A stretch of DNA of 64,000 nucleotides from positions 1 to 64,000 of the forward strand of contig JASANE010017411.1 in the NCBI GenBank assembly GCA_030248225.1, given 5' to 3'. This DNA is from Trileptium ribeirensis. Its lineage: Eukaryota > Nematoda > Enoplea > Enoplida > Thoracostomopsidae. Shown piece after piece: positions 1 to 12,000 of this stretch. The notes beneath the pieces were generated by a model. It searched no databases. It was not told the origin of the DNA and saw only the letters and a list, made by a program, of their open reading frames with translations. Within the stretch, counting starts at the first letter, position 1, and every line of letters starts with the position of its first letter. The translations under genes were made by a program, and so were the position numbers.

Positions 1-1290
1 TTGCTTACTAATGTAAAGTTAAATATATGCTGGAAGTCTCAGCGCCGCATCTGGAATTTGTACATACAAACAAATATGTTAGGCAATGGCGCTGAAAGCC
101 ATCCGCCGGCTGAAAATTACATCGACTGTCGGCAAGTGATGACCATCCGTTAGCCTCCTGCCATAGGCCAGCCGTGGACAATGAATGGTTGTTAATGGCC
201 AGGGAAGTCGTTTGCCGGCCGTTATCACTTTTCTATCTGTAACGGTCACGATAATCGTTAATCAGTAGTTAAGGGCAGTCGGTCAGCCGGCCTGATCTAT
301 ATGTTTACTGCTATGTAACAAGTCAACTCAACCAGACTACCAAACCTTTTTGATGTAATTGTCAATCCACAAACATGGATTGTGTCCCGCCAAGTACTAT
401 CCAGTCATATTTACGTATATAATGTGCTCTTTACTAAAACAATATGCGTTAATGTTCAATGGTAAACATTAAAGCCGAGAGTCGCCCAACTAAATATAGC
501 AAATTCTAGCTATAGTCTGCCTAGACGTAGGATCAGACACTGTTGCTGTTGTGTTGTATATAAGCTGTTTAAACAACATGAAGCATCAATGAAGTGCGAA
601 AGGACAATTAGCGAATATTAAAATCGTACCGCAGTATCAGAACCTTATTGGCCGCCAGCCAAAGCGGCCGTTGAGCCTATGGTCGGAGATTGGGCTGTAG
701 TCCGACCGTTCGCCGTCAGCCGTCCCAATTTTAAAGAGAAGGCTGTTGCCTAACATTAAATACAACAAGGTTTAAAATGAAACATAGGAGGTGATCGCTA
801 CATAATTTTTAAGAAAATCTTATAATTGAAGGTGAATAACAGGAACGATCTATCGTTTATTATAACTTGCGAGACTGTAAATCTACCATGAATCTAATCT
901 GTGTTAATTATCGTTTGGTTCTACTCTAGCGGTTTCAAAAATCAATAAAAACTAATTGATATTGCTAACACAGCGCTCTTAGCGTAGCAACAAATTTTCA
1001 AAGATCAGGGAAACAGAAAAAGCATAACTACGTCTTTTTCTATACCGAACGTTGATAACAACTCTCTTGATATTTTCACAAACCTAAAATTTTACTATAC
1101 TTACATACCTACCTGTTTTATTAAATGCTTTACTAGATTTTACTACATAACCATTTTGCCTACTTACCTCGAAGCGAAGACCTTGGCTTTCGTAATTGCA
1201 ACGAAGTTGTAGACTAAGAACGTTTGCTGGAAGTGCCTGAAATACGACTGATATTATTTAGTCCTAGTTAAATACAAAAGTAGGTGTGTA
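1..1290. other. Gene-free AT-rich stretch with GC pockets
   Basis: No coding region or RNA gene is recognised. The stretch is AT-rich, with two small GC-rich pockets (about 100-330 and 640-740) full of GGCCG/CCGGC motifs. These may be remnants of a short transposable element, but I found no paired ends or target duplication. Confidence 0.4.
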
Positions 1291-1650
1291 GATTTTGCGG
1301 TTAGCTAATTAGTTTAAACAATGCATGAAACTGGGACTAGTTACCTCAAAAGAACGCGAAATGAATACGGATCGTCATCAGTCATACTCATAGAACTGAA
1401 ACGATTGCAGCAGATGATATTCTAAAGTCCAGACAAAAAGCGGCATTGTGATTTTAGTATGACAGTTGAGACAGTGATTAAAAATAGGTTGCAGATTTTG
1501 TGGAGATCTAATCAATCTAAACACTGCATGAAACGGAGATTAGTTGTCCAAAAAGTCCGCGAAATGGACACGGATCGTCATCAGTCAGACTCATAGCATC
1601 GAAAGGCGGCATTGTGATTTTAGTATGGCAGTTTAGACAGTGAGTATCGG
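1291..1650. repeat. Two-copy diverged tandem duplication (about 203 bp)
   Basis: The block starting GATTTTG at 1291 recurs at 1494 (offset 203). Shared segments include GCATGAAAC, CGGATCGTCATCAGTCA and CGGCATTGTGATTTTAGTAT (1441 and 1607). Copy one carries about 37 extra bases in the middle. Divergence of roughly 15-20 percent by eye indicates an old duplication. No coding function is apparent. Confidence 0.7.
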
Positions 1651-1769
1651 AATGTAGGATGCCAACAAGAGCCAGTGTTAGGTGACATCGTAAGATATTC
1701 AGATGGAAATAAATATATATACGATTCACGTAAAATTATGCGTTATCCGATTACTGTATTATGCGTTAT

Positions 1770-2275
1770 CCGATGATGTGGTCGTTTTTGGCCAAGGCCG
1801 CTAAGGAGTGCAGTGCTAGAGATGTGAAAGAGCCGGCTTTTGAGGCGCTGGTTCCACTATTCGTGAACCAAGTCCGGCTCGGCTCGGCTGTTCTAATGAA
1901 AAGCCAGGTTAGCTCGGTTTTTAGGCTTCTAATAAAAGTTTCCCTTTTAAAAGTAGACTTAACATAATGTAATATATAAACCACCAAAGCATCTGTATAT
2001 TGTTGATGTTATAGCTTTTATGATCAGAGTCGACGCAGTTCATGCTGTTGGCAGCTGTTATAATTATGTTTTGTTTTGGAAAGGAGCTGCTAAGAGCCGA
2101 CTGCAACTTTTAAAGATATACTAGGCTCAGCTTGGCTGTTCAGACATAATGGCTGGCTCGGCTCGGCTCCATATGCAAGCAGTGCCAAGCCGAGTCGAGC
2201 CAATACCCTAAAATATGACCTCCAAGGTCATTTGCAGGTAGAGTGAGTTTAAGTGAAAAAAGACCACATCATCGG
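1770..2275. mobile_element. Non-autonomous TIR element with GGCTCGGCT motifs
   Basis: The ends form a 20-bp inverted repeat: CCGATGATGTGGTCGTTTTT at 1770-1789 and its complement at 2256-2275 with one mismatch. Inside, the motif GGCTCGGCTCGGCT occurs at about 1875 and 2155. The second copy pairs with AGCCGAGTCGAGCC at 2188-2201 to give a strong hairpin. No transposase is encoded, so it is MITE-like. A related end occurs at 26.8 kb (ATCCGACGACGTGGTCGTTTT). A clear target duplication was not found, so the outer boundaries may be slightly off. Confidence 0.55.
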
Positions 2276-4571
2276 CAAGGGAAAAGCCCATGAGTATGAT
2301 CTAGTGTCATACTCGTCCGCAAAGCTGTCTTTATGCACTCTACCTGGTAAGACTGGCGCCGAAGTTAAAAGACATTCGCTATAATTTGTAGCTCTTCTAT
2401 AGAATAATATAGATATTCCGGTAAGCGCAACAATTACCACTATAATACCATTATCATTACAATGGTATATACAGACCATGTTCACCATTGCAAATTTATA
2501 TATTTCAACAAAGGCTAACCTCACGATCGATTGGCTTTTCAATAAGCAGCTGTTTTCCTTCAAGTTTGAAATAGTTACCCGGATTTTCGATTAAACTCAG
2601 TCGAATTTGGGTCAAATCACCGAACAAATCGCGAGACATGTCCAGAATCAAATTGGGCAATACTGAAATTCAGGAAAAGCTATGTGATTTTTGTCGATGA
2701 ATTCATATCATCGAAAAATAAACAAAACAAAACGACTGACAACAAATTAACGGAATCAATATTAAAAAGTCAGTGCAATTTACAGTTGGTAGTTTTCCTG
2801 AAAAGCAGTAGCATTGAATCGACCTCTGTTCTTAAATCGTCCTTAAATCAAGATCGATACCTTTGTAAATTTGAAGAGCGTCCCACACAACACTTGAGTC
2901 GAATACAGGAGCGCGGCAAGAGGTGTACGCTGGGGCAGGGCGTCCCTCGCAATATTTCCCCAGCGCCCCCGTGTTTCAAATTGCCTCCCCACGTTGAAAT
3001 AGTTTGCAGTGTACGTGGTCAAATATCACAGATTCTTGGTTGTACTGTTTCGGATATTGCAGGCATAAAACGATATTGTTTGTACACCGAGATGGAGTTA
3101 AGATTTTTCCGACGAAGTCAATGTTTTGCTATTCTCTTCCCAAGTCCAAACCAGCTTAGATTTTGCTATTATCGCGCGTAGTTGATAATTAGTGAGCCAA
3201 ATTGGTTCAATTTTTTTACAATTCATTTGATTCTATATAAAAAATCCACTGCAACACTGCAGTATTCTTAGCAGATATTGCGTTCAGTAATCTGTTTTCA
3301 CGGGTTTTCAAAGCTCGTGCCTGAATGACTCGCATAATCGTGTACGACAATCAGTAACATTAAAAATGACAGATTTCTATAACATCTATTAATATTGTTT
3401 TAAATAAGTCAATATATATTGACAACAGGGGCGCATTCAGTGGTTGGAATCTCTTAGCACAGAAGCAATCACTTCCCTTGCAGCTAAAAGAAATCCTAAA
3501 TGAAACATGGCTTTTCTAATCGACAAAATAAGATTTCTGAACCCGTTTTGAATATCTATTCCAGGCCGCTTGAAGAAGTTCGTACCGTTAATGAAAGATC
3601 ATAGCCATGGTAACACAATGCTTTGTAACAGTTACTATCAGAAAATATTTAGTAGATTTTTGCTGTCTTGGTGTGTTCTACCTAGTGGCAAAGCCTACCA
3701 ATGGTTGGATAAGCCGCGAGTAATTTTAGAAACAATCAAAGCCCAGCCTGTCGCACCATGTGGAGGAGGCGGTATTGGATTGGCCAGTTTAATCCCTTTC
3801 ATCCTAAACCTACTGCCTGCGAGATATGACAGAAATTCTTGCTTTGGGTAAGCCCCTTGATTCGTGTCCCCTATCACAAAAATATGGCGCCGACCCTATC
3901 ATCTAATGAATAACTCACAAAGTTGGAGATCTTTTTGCCGTTTTAGTTCATGCTAAATAAATTTAAAATGTTCTTTTCGGTTGAAAAATTTATTCAAGTT
4001 ATGCTTCAATAAACAGTAAGACATGCAAATTTTCCATAAATATATAGAGAGTTTGTCACAACCGTTAAGCTGTGATGCAGGTGTGGATTTGTTAATTCAG
4101 TACTCGGTCATATATGATTATTTTCGAAATTCAAAGCGCAATAGTGACCTTGCCACGTTACAAATTTTAATCAAGTTCCGATTGTCCGTGATTCATTCAA
4201 CAGCAGGTATAGAGCAATGGAAGTCTGTCAGGATATAGAACGCGTGTGGGTAGATACTACTTTTAAGCAGACATCATGAACTCTACCGACCTCTATCGGG
4301 AAGAACTTTTAGGACCAAGTATTCCGGGTGAACTTGTGTAGGAGCATTTTGGATCAAATTAACCGTCATAGGCATAGGTCGCATTTATAAAGTGTAAATT
4401 TTTCAGTTTAGTGTGTTTTTCATATGCTCAAATCCTTAATTATAAAAGACCATCTAGGTGTTCTTAGTATGACCATGCTTTTTACACTGCTGTGATATAC
4501 CGGTAAGATACTTCAACGCAGATAAATAAATCTGACTTAAGCAGCAGCTATAAAACCGAAATAATTTGGGT
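2276..4571. other. Gene-free stretch
   Basis: No gene is supported. An open frame of 165 codons on + (2684-3181) has no in-frame ATG near its beginning and no recognisable domain. Its GC-rich middle (2900-3000) looks like a transposon remnant. The rest is AT-rich unique-looking sequence. Confidence 0.4.
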
Positions 4572-4891
4572 TTTTCCATTATCCCCTCTCCAGCCCGCAT
4601 TTGCCCAAAAATGGTCAGATTCTGGAAATTTTACTATTTTTTTATCCTCGAGACCTCCCCTGATCATTTCGACCAAAAATAGAATTTTTAAAATTTTAGA
4701 TTTTTTAGATTTTTTTCGGGTCCCAAGAAAATTTTTTTTGGGTTTAGGGACCCCTAAAAATCTAAAATTTTAAAAATTCAATTTTTTTCGTCGAAATGAT
4801 CAGGGGAGGTCTTGAGGATCACAAAAATACCAAAATTTCCAGAATCTCACCATTTTTGGGCAAACGCGGGCTGAGGAGGGATAATGGAAAA
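4572..4891. mobile_element. Foldback (near-palindromic) MITE, family B
   Basis: The two halves of this 320-bp block are inverted copies of each other along almost their whole length. The left end TTTTCCATTATCCC (4572-4585) pairs with GGGATAATGGAAAA (4878-4891). Inner landmarks such as GATCATTTCGACCAAAAAT pair with the complement near 4793, and the fold turns near 4731 in TTTTTTCGGGTCCC. It has no coding capacity. A relative with the same end sequence lies at 41,764-42,102. I could not identify a target duplication. Confidence 0.75.
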
Positions 4892-7800
4892 GAACAAACA
4901 ATTTGAAGCAAGGTATCTTGTTTAATTCAGAATCTATAAATGTTCTATCACTTAAAGGTGAGACAGACAAGTTCAACTTGCCCAGCAATTTCAATTTGCA
5001 TCGCTTGTTCTACTTTATAAGCTCGGTTGCATAAACTCGTTTGCTGAAATAGTGACATTTCTTAGCTAAACAACACTTGTATATACCTGGTCCATCAGTT
5101 TCATTTATTCGATATAGCAGACCACCAGTTGGCGAGTTTGTCATGCACACTGAAACACAAAAATACATAGTTATAAATAAATCATAAAAAACAAACAAAT
5201 ATATGAGCGGATAAATAAAAGTATATTTATATATTAATCAATAGATAAAATGTAGATCAGTAAACAAAAATAAATATGCAACAAAGCTGAGCAACTGAGC
5301 AAGTGTACATAATAAACATATAATCAAATACAAGAGGATACAAATACAAATTAATCAATTATTTCATGCAAAAATTATATACCAAGCGCCTAGGTCGGCG
5401 ACTTCCTAACTAGATTAAAAATTGGCGCAAAACCAGAGACAGAATCTTCATGCCTAGCTATCCAACAAACTGACATTACTGACTAGTCGCTTCAAAATAC
5501 GAGCAGAGATTCGTTTGGACTTTTCGGCGTCACAAACTTTAGCTTGGGCATAGTCAAAAGTAGCGAAAGGCAAAACTAGGTGACTATATCTTTGCGGTAA
5601 AATGGCATAATGAGTTATGTTTCTTTTCTGCAAAGCTGTGAATTTGGATCAAAAAATTGTGTATTTTTCACTAATTTAGTGCAATGAAGACCCAACATGC
5701 ACTTGGAATAAGTAAGTAAATAAATAAATTTTACAAATTTCTGCTAGAGTTAATACCCCCATGAAAAAATAACAGATAATTCGCCATAGTCATGAGTTAA
5801 ATAATAGGTCATAATGCTGCATTTTTTCTAGCAAGATCCTATAGTTAATGTTTAATAATTTAGTACGTAAATTGACACATTTGTCAGAGTATAGATTATG
5901 AAACGTTGTGCTAAATCCAGTTTGTGGCGCGGGCTCTTTTGTACGCGAAAAGTTATTCGCTCGTATTGCGAAGTTCGTTAAGGGACCATGTAACAGTCCA
6001 TAAATAGCGCTGTATCTACCGTACTAGGCTCGGAACCATACCGTCCAACTTTACTCCGCCGCATTGACAAACATTTGTTCAATATTGCACGAAATTGACA
6101 TTCATTTACGTAAGAGTGGGTTAAATATCAATGCAGTGTTCTCATGTAGCAATTATTAAAGCTAATTAAAAATTATGCATGCTTGTAGCAATAATCAATA
6201 TTCGTCAGAAAAATATTAATTATTAACCCTTGGCTATACGCTAAATAATAAATACAATTAATTCACACAGGGTTTCTTCGAATGTTGTTTGGCAGATCGT
6301 ATAGATTGGATATAAAGTTAAAATATTTTAAGTGATCATCTAAGGTGGCAAAAGAGCATAGCCTTGAAGTATTTATTTCAAGTTTTACATGCGCGTTATA
6401 TCTAAATTTTTAATTTGAAATTACATATAATTCATATGACCCGCAATGTAGTACAATACATGTTTATTAAAACGGGGCATAGTGTCCTACAGCGCCGTCC
6501 CCCCTACAACTCCATAGGATATGTGCTCAACTCCTGGAGGCACCGTTTTTCGTTTTCTATAGCTTTTCTTCCATCAAATGCATACGTGGACGCATGACTT
6601 ATAGGTACATTATAAGATTAAGTGAGCACTAATAACAAATTAAATGAAAAGTGTTTGCTACTTCGTTTTTTCCAATTAATATGAAATAAATAGCGAATTT
6701 TTGGGAAAAGTAAAATGTTGGCTCACAAATATTAGCGAGCAGAACTATAGTAACTTGTGGTTCGTTTACGATAAGTTGGGTGCAGACTGACACAACCCTG
6801 TCTGATTGTCAAATCTGACACAGTGGAAATGCTATAGCGCTAGCTATGCTGTTTTGTGCAAATATATCTTGCTCAAACTTAAACGCCTCCTTATATCAGT
6901 AGATAACAGAATTTATATTGGCAATATAATATGCCCTTAAAGCATCAACAGCCGCGACACTGGTAATATCCAATTCAAAAACTGATGTTTACAGCTATAG
7001 TTGACTAAGGTCCGTTGGCTGAGGAGGGATAGTTGCCTCCGACGTGAAGATTTCAACTGGGGGTACGATTCAGAGTGCGGACAAATGCTAGAAATTCTAG
7101 TAAAAGTCACAATTTCCATAATTTTCCTAAAATTTTACGAAATTTTTGCCAAATAACTCCATTTTTTAACAAAAATGTTCATCAATGCTCCGCCAATCTG
7201 TGTCAATTTTCCCCAGCATTACCCTAATATTTGTGAATATCCGCAGTTTTCTGCGATCCTTCGGCCATATTCGGAGAGGGGTGCTGAATCTGGAAAACGT
7301 TACATTTTGCTTGAGGGAGTCCGAAAAGTTGTCCATATCAAGTTTTTAGTGGATTTTTATGCAAATTTCTTCAAGTATTTATGGTAAATGTTTTAATAGA
7401 TGAAAGATGTTTTTTTAATTTGCGAAAAAACTTTGAAGTAACAGCGTCAACCAACTTTGTGTACGTTAAAATCACGATGTGGCTAGAAAAATGTTTATTA
7501 GATGAGGGCATAAAATTTTATAGTATCCAGTGGCCCGTGTTAATTGATTGAAATCGTTCTATTAGACAACTACAGACATGGTTACACTGTATTCATTACT
7601 CAACGTACTTCAATTATTGTTTGAAAGAGTTTTACTTCCAACACAATTTTGTGTAACCTGCTAAAATTTGTAACTTGAAATATTTTTTAAACAATCCTGC
7701 AAAGCCAAAAGTAAACTTAAGTTGTAAATTGCGTGAAAATTTTATCAAATATATAAATGAATAAAATATACACTGCTTTAGTCCAAAATGAAACAGTCAA

Positions 7801-8135
7801 TGATAACGATGTAAGTTAGCGTTACGAACAGTTCTCAAATCCGCTTATTCTTACGAAAAAAGAAAGGGCGAATTTTATATATGAGCAGCAATAAACTTAG
7901 CGTTAGGGGGTATTCTCAGCTTCCACGCATTCTATCTGGCCTCATATTCTATCTGCTTCATATCCTAAAATAAAGATACTTAATCCAAGTTTCTATCTCA
8001 AAGCTCTATTTATTTTAGGGCGTACCCATCCTTCAAAATATTGTGTTTCGCTCGATTACGAAATCTAGATATCAATTGTACTTATTTCCAAGTCGTTTAT
8101 GGTAAAATATGTTCAAATTTCCTAATCATTTTATA
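4892..8135. other. Gene-free AT-rich stretch
   Basis: No gene, RNA gene or complete element is recognised. 6.96-7.35 kb holds a block rich in AATTTTCCTAAAATTTT and TTTGCCAA that resembles blocks at 52.1-52.3 and 52.9-53.2 kb. It may belong to another dispersed repeat family, but the alignment is too loose to delimit it. Confidence 0.35.
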
Positions 8136-8345
8136 CAATAAAGAGCCAAAGTCAAGCTCAGAGACCTTCCGTTAGCTATCGGTAGGATGTGCAGTCGTCG
8201 ATGTGGTAAGCCTGAGCTTGAGCCTTAGCGTACATTAAGCTCTTTGTATTAGCATTATATTTAGACTACGCTAAGTCGGTTGGTTCCGGCGCACGACCCT
8301 ACCCCTCCCCGAACTTACTTTTTCCTCTTTAATGATATAATTTTG
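8136..8345. repeat. Diverged member of MITE family A
   Basis: The block has the family hallmarks: a run of AAGCCTGAGCTTGAGCCTTAG-type words (about 8208-8240), then CCCTCCCCGAACTTAC and CTTTAATGATATAATT (8300-8345). These match the order of blocks in the well-bounded copy at 59,788-59,981. The terminal repeats are eroded. Confidence 0.4.
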
Positions 8346-8514
8346 CTCACCTCATACTGAGGTTGGTCCAATAAAGCATTTAAAGACTTTAAGGTATCTG
8401 GTGTCGAAACATCTCGACTTTGTGAAAACATGTGACGGTAAAAATTTTTTCTGAAAAATATTGGCTATTGGAACTATTCAGCAGGAACTAAAGAATAGAG
8501 AAAAATTGCCTCAA

Positions 8515-8660
8515 ATGTGACCGGGATGGGTATTTCCTGAACCGCCTCATCGAGATGAGTCGAATGGTATCAACATTTCCACTATGGCTGGAAAATTGAC
8601 CAATTTCGAACTGCAGTCTTCTAGGAAAGGCCCACCAATTTTTGATCCTGGGTTTGACTA
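8515..8660 (+). repeat. Family B core fragment
   Basis: It contains the recurrent core TTTCCTGAACCGCCTCATCG followed by AGATGAGTCGAATGGTATCA, one of the best-preserved copies of a motif found at about eight places in this window. It has no coding capacity. Confidence 0.55.
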
Positions 8661-8920
8661 GGCGGCAAGAGAGTCTGTTTTCCCGTATCATCTCCATATT
8701 CAAAATCTCGTTACTATTGGCCCCAATATATATAGGAAGCATGCAATTCGGCAAGGACTTGGCGCAGATTTTTGATTTTGTGCTCGTCAAGGCGGCCGAC
8801 CTATCAATCATATCGTTCTACCTCCATGTTAAGAAAGCGTATTTTGATTAGGACATACTGATAAGTGCGCGATGTCGAAAGCGTGTGAAGAAAAGCCGTC
8901 AGAAAAGTTGAGAAGGATTG

Positions 8921-8993
8921 GGGTTCAAATCCACGACCTCCAACATTTGGATGTGCGAGCAGGCGCCCTACCGATTGAGCTATTCCACCCAAC
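8921..8993 (-). repeat. tRNA-derived SINE head
   Basis: On the minus strand the sequence has a Pol III A box (TAGCTCAATCGG) and, about 40 bases on, a degenerate B box (GGATTTGAACCCC), with GGGCGCCTGCTCGC between them. Arms do not fold cleanly and the B box departs from GGTTCGANTCC, so it is a tRNA-derived SINE or pseudogene rather than a working tRNA. The SINE body probably continues toward lower coordinates to about 8850. Confidence 0.55.
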
Positions 8994-9029
8994 ATAACAT
9001 CAGATATCAAGCTTCTATATCCCACAATT

Positions 9030-12000
9030 TACACCGAAACAAATGAGCCGGCAATACGTAAAAACATTTGAAGCCTGCAATTGCGAAAACGTCGCATTTC
9101 GACTGATGAAGCTGTTACAAGCTGGATTTCAGAAATAAAATGTAAACTTACATGCATTGGAAACTTGAGCCCATGTTGTAATTGGCAGTGAAATGACTAA
9201 AATCACTCCGAAAACAATGGTCACTTTGACCATTTTGTAAAACGTATTCCAGTCGTATTTGTCTCTAAATAAGTAATATCACTTTACTTAAACACATTAT
9301 ATATTTGTTACATTAATGTCATATCATTATTAATGTTATTAAACTTTTATTATTTTATATTTAATTTTTGATTGTCATAATTTAATATCAATAAATATTC
9401 CGCATTTTATAGAGTTTAGAGTGCTGCTGTAAAAATAGAAAGTAGATATATTATACAAAATCTGTCGGCTTAGGGGTGTCGGTAAATGTTTCAGGCAGGA
9501 GGATGGGCGTAAAGCGATAATTCCATGGGTGTAACCAATAATTTCCCGATTTCCCCCAATTTCTCTGCAAAATGATCCAAATACATTTGAAATCTGCTAA
9601 AAACATCGACAAATTATTTCATGAATAGTTTTATATTTTATTAACTTGAGTAACATTGTGTAAAATGTTGCCCACCGATATATTGCTGAAATTTAACGCA
9701 ATTTGTCATTTTGAACTAAAAACAAGAGAAATATACTTGGCATCGTTTTCAAGGTACCTTTGTTGTTGCAAAGTTATTAAGTAATAGCAACCAGTACAAA
9801 AAACAAATTTGTAATATGTAAAGTAGATGATGTCCTGAAACAATGGTTGGATCAGCTTCAGAAATTTTGTTTTACAACGTTAGCAACTGGTTTTGTCAAA
9901 ATATTTATATAAAAATCAACACTTTTGGGGAAAATTCAGTACACGATAGTTCAAATTTCAAACAGTGAATACTTGTATTGTGTGCTGTTAGTTTACAGCT
10001 TTTTTATTTATAAAAATGTTTGTTCTGCAAAATAGCTGAAGGCTGAAAGGATGAGGCGTTGGATTTTCAGCTGTAAGTTAGAAAGCCTAACTTCTAAAAT
10101 AGGCCATCGACTTTTGTTCAATTCATTTTGATCCAAAATCTGGTCAAAATAAATAGACTTCTTGTGTGCAAAAAATTTACGGGTTCTAATAATTTTTTCA
10201 ATGTCATTCGATTTCTATATTTTTGTTTCATATCATCACGAAACTCAAGCGAATATCCAACTTGTGCACTGAAGCTATACAATTTCAAAACTAAAACTAA
10301 CTGGTAATATATTCTATAATATCGTTCTCTGCTGCCTTGTATAATAATCGATCAAGGTTTGATTGCTATACTTAAGCCAAAAACAACATTAGTAGTCTCG
10401 AACCTAACTGTATCTTAGCAAGGGTTTAACGATCCTCGTATACAGCTTTAAACATCTTCAAAAAATTTTCCTTGTTGGAGCACAATCTAAACAAGCCTAA
10501 ATACCTTAGTTTTGCAGTTATCGTCTTTGTCTTAATAATAAGTTGTCTCATATGTCTAAAATTGGATGTGACTTTACAAAGAATAGTCATAGCGGTTAGG
10601 TAATAGAGCACACCGTTACCGTAAAAAATCATATTAATGAAGAGCACAAGCGTATATAAATGTATATACAGTGGTCTTAGCCAGTGGCCGTTAACGCATG
10701 TGTCACAAGCATGTCGTCGCGTGTTGGGACATCCGGCGCTGCATAATATTTTTAACAAAGGTCCAAGGCCACGTTGCATCGGAGTACCCCTTCTAAGTGC
10801 AGTGTAAGTGTACTCGAAAGGTACGCAGTTTTTCTGCGTCGTATTTGGCACATGGTTTGCATTCGGCAACTACGCAACCAAACATGAGAAGATCGACTAT
10901 AGCCAAGTTACGATTGGGAATTTTTAATACATTTCAATATATGCCAAGGTTGGTTTTCTTATAAACCTCTGAAGCAGTGAAGACTAGGTCATTTTTCGTC
11001 ATTTTAGCACATATGGCATAAAGAACATTCTCCTAATTATATTTGTAGATGAACCTGTTTAATATTCTATTCTCTGAAACTAAACTTCTGAAATAAATCA
11101 GGGGTGGCTGTATACATAAAAGTAACTACTGAAACTCCGAACAAATGCAGGAAATCAATATATAGGGTTTATGAAAATTACTTAAAATGTTACACAAGAA
11201 TTTTTATAGCAAACTGTGCGCTTTAAATAAATACTCTTTATGTACATCCAATAGAAACATACAAATAATAAAAGAAACAATACCAAATAAATATGTAATA
11301 TATTTTTACAAAATAAACTTTGCTATCATCTATAGAAACCGCGGTGATATCAAAGTAGGAATGGGAAGAGGGGAGCTTCTCTTAAGAAGAAGTTCTGTTC
11401 TTTTTTTAGTTAATACTGAAAATGTGTGATTGCAAGATTAGCGAAATTAAAGGTTAGTTCCCTTAAAATGAAAACTTCAAATCAAATGAAAATATAAAAG
11501 CGACATTAAGTCTTAAATATTTTGTCAGTAAAAATATAGATTTCTATTGTGTGTAAACACATAAAAACTGCTTAAATGTTCATTTGATGAATAAAAAGTT
11601 CTCTTATTATAAGTTTTGTATAAATAGATCTATAATTAACTTTTGTGTATCATTTAGATATATATTTATTTAATCATACATAACTATATATACATATGCA
11701 ATAACATATGAAATCATAATACACATAATTATATATAATATAATTATATATATGTATATATATAATTATGCGCATTATGTATAAATAATATACATGGATA
11801 TAGTACGTATATAGTTAAGCACTGTGCTAAATATACAATATAAATTATAATTCTGACTAAAAATTTTTTTACAACAGTTCCAAAATTTCAAAATTCATAT
11901 TTTACTGATTAATATTGTGATAACAATAATAAATAATATTTTGAGAGTTCGGAGTTAAAAATAGTGGGTTGGTATTGTCAGGGGAAGCGCCGATGAATAC

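Noticed and set aside
2684..3181. 165-codon open frame on +
   Set aside because: It opens with GTG, has no useful in-frame ATG, crosses a GC-rich repeat-like patch and shows no domain or splice support.
10426..10869. 147-codon open frame on -
   Set aside because: TTG start, no recognisable domain and no convincing splice sites; chance opening is the simpler view.
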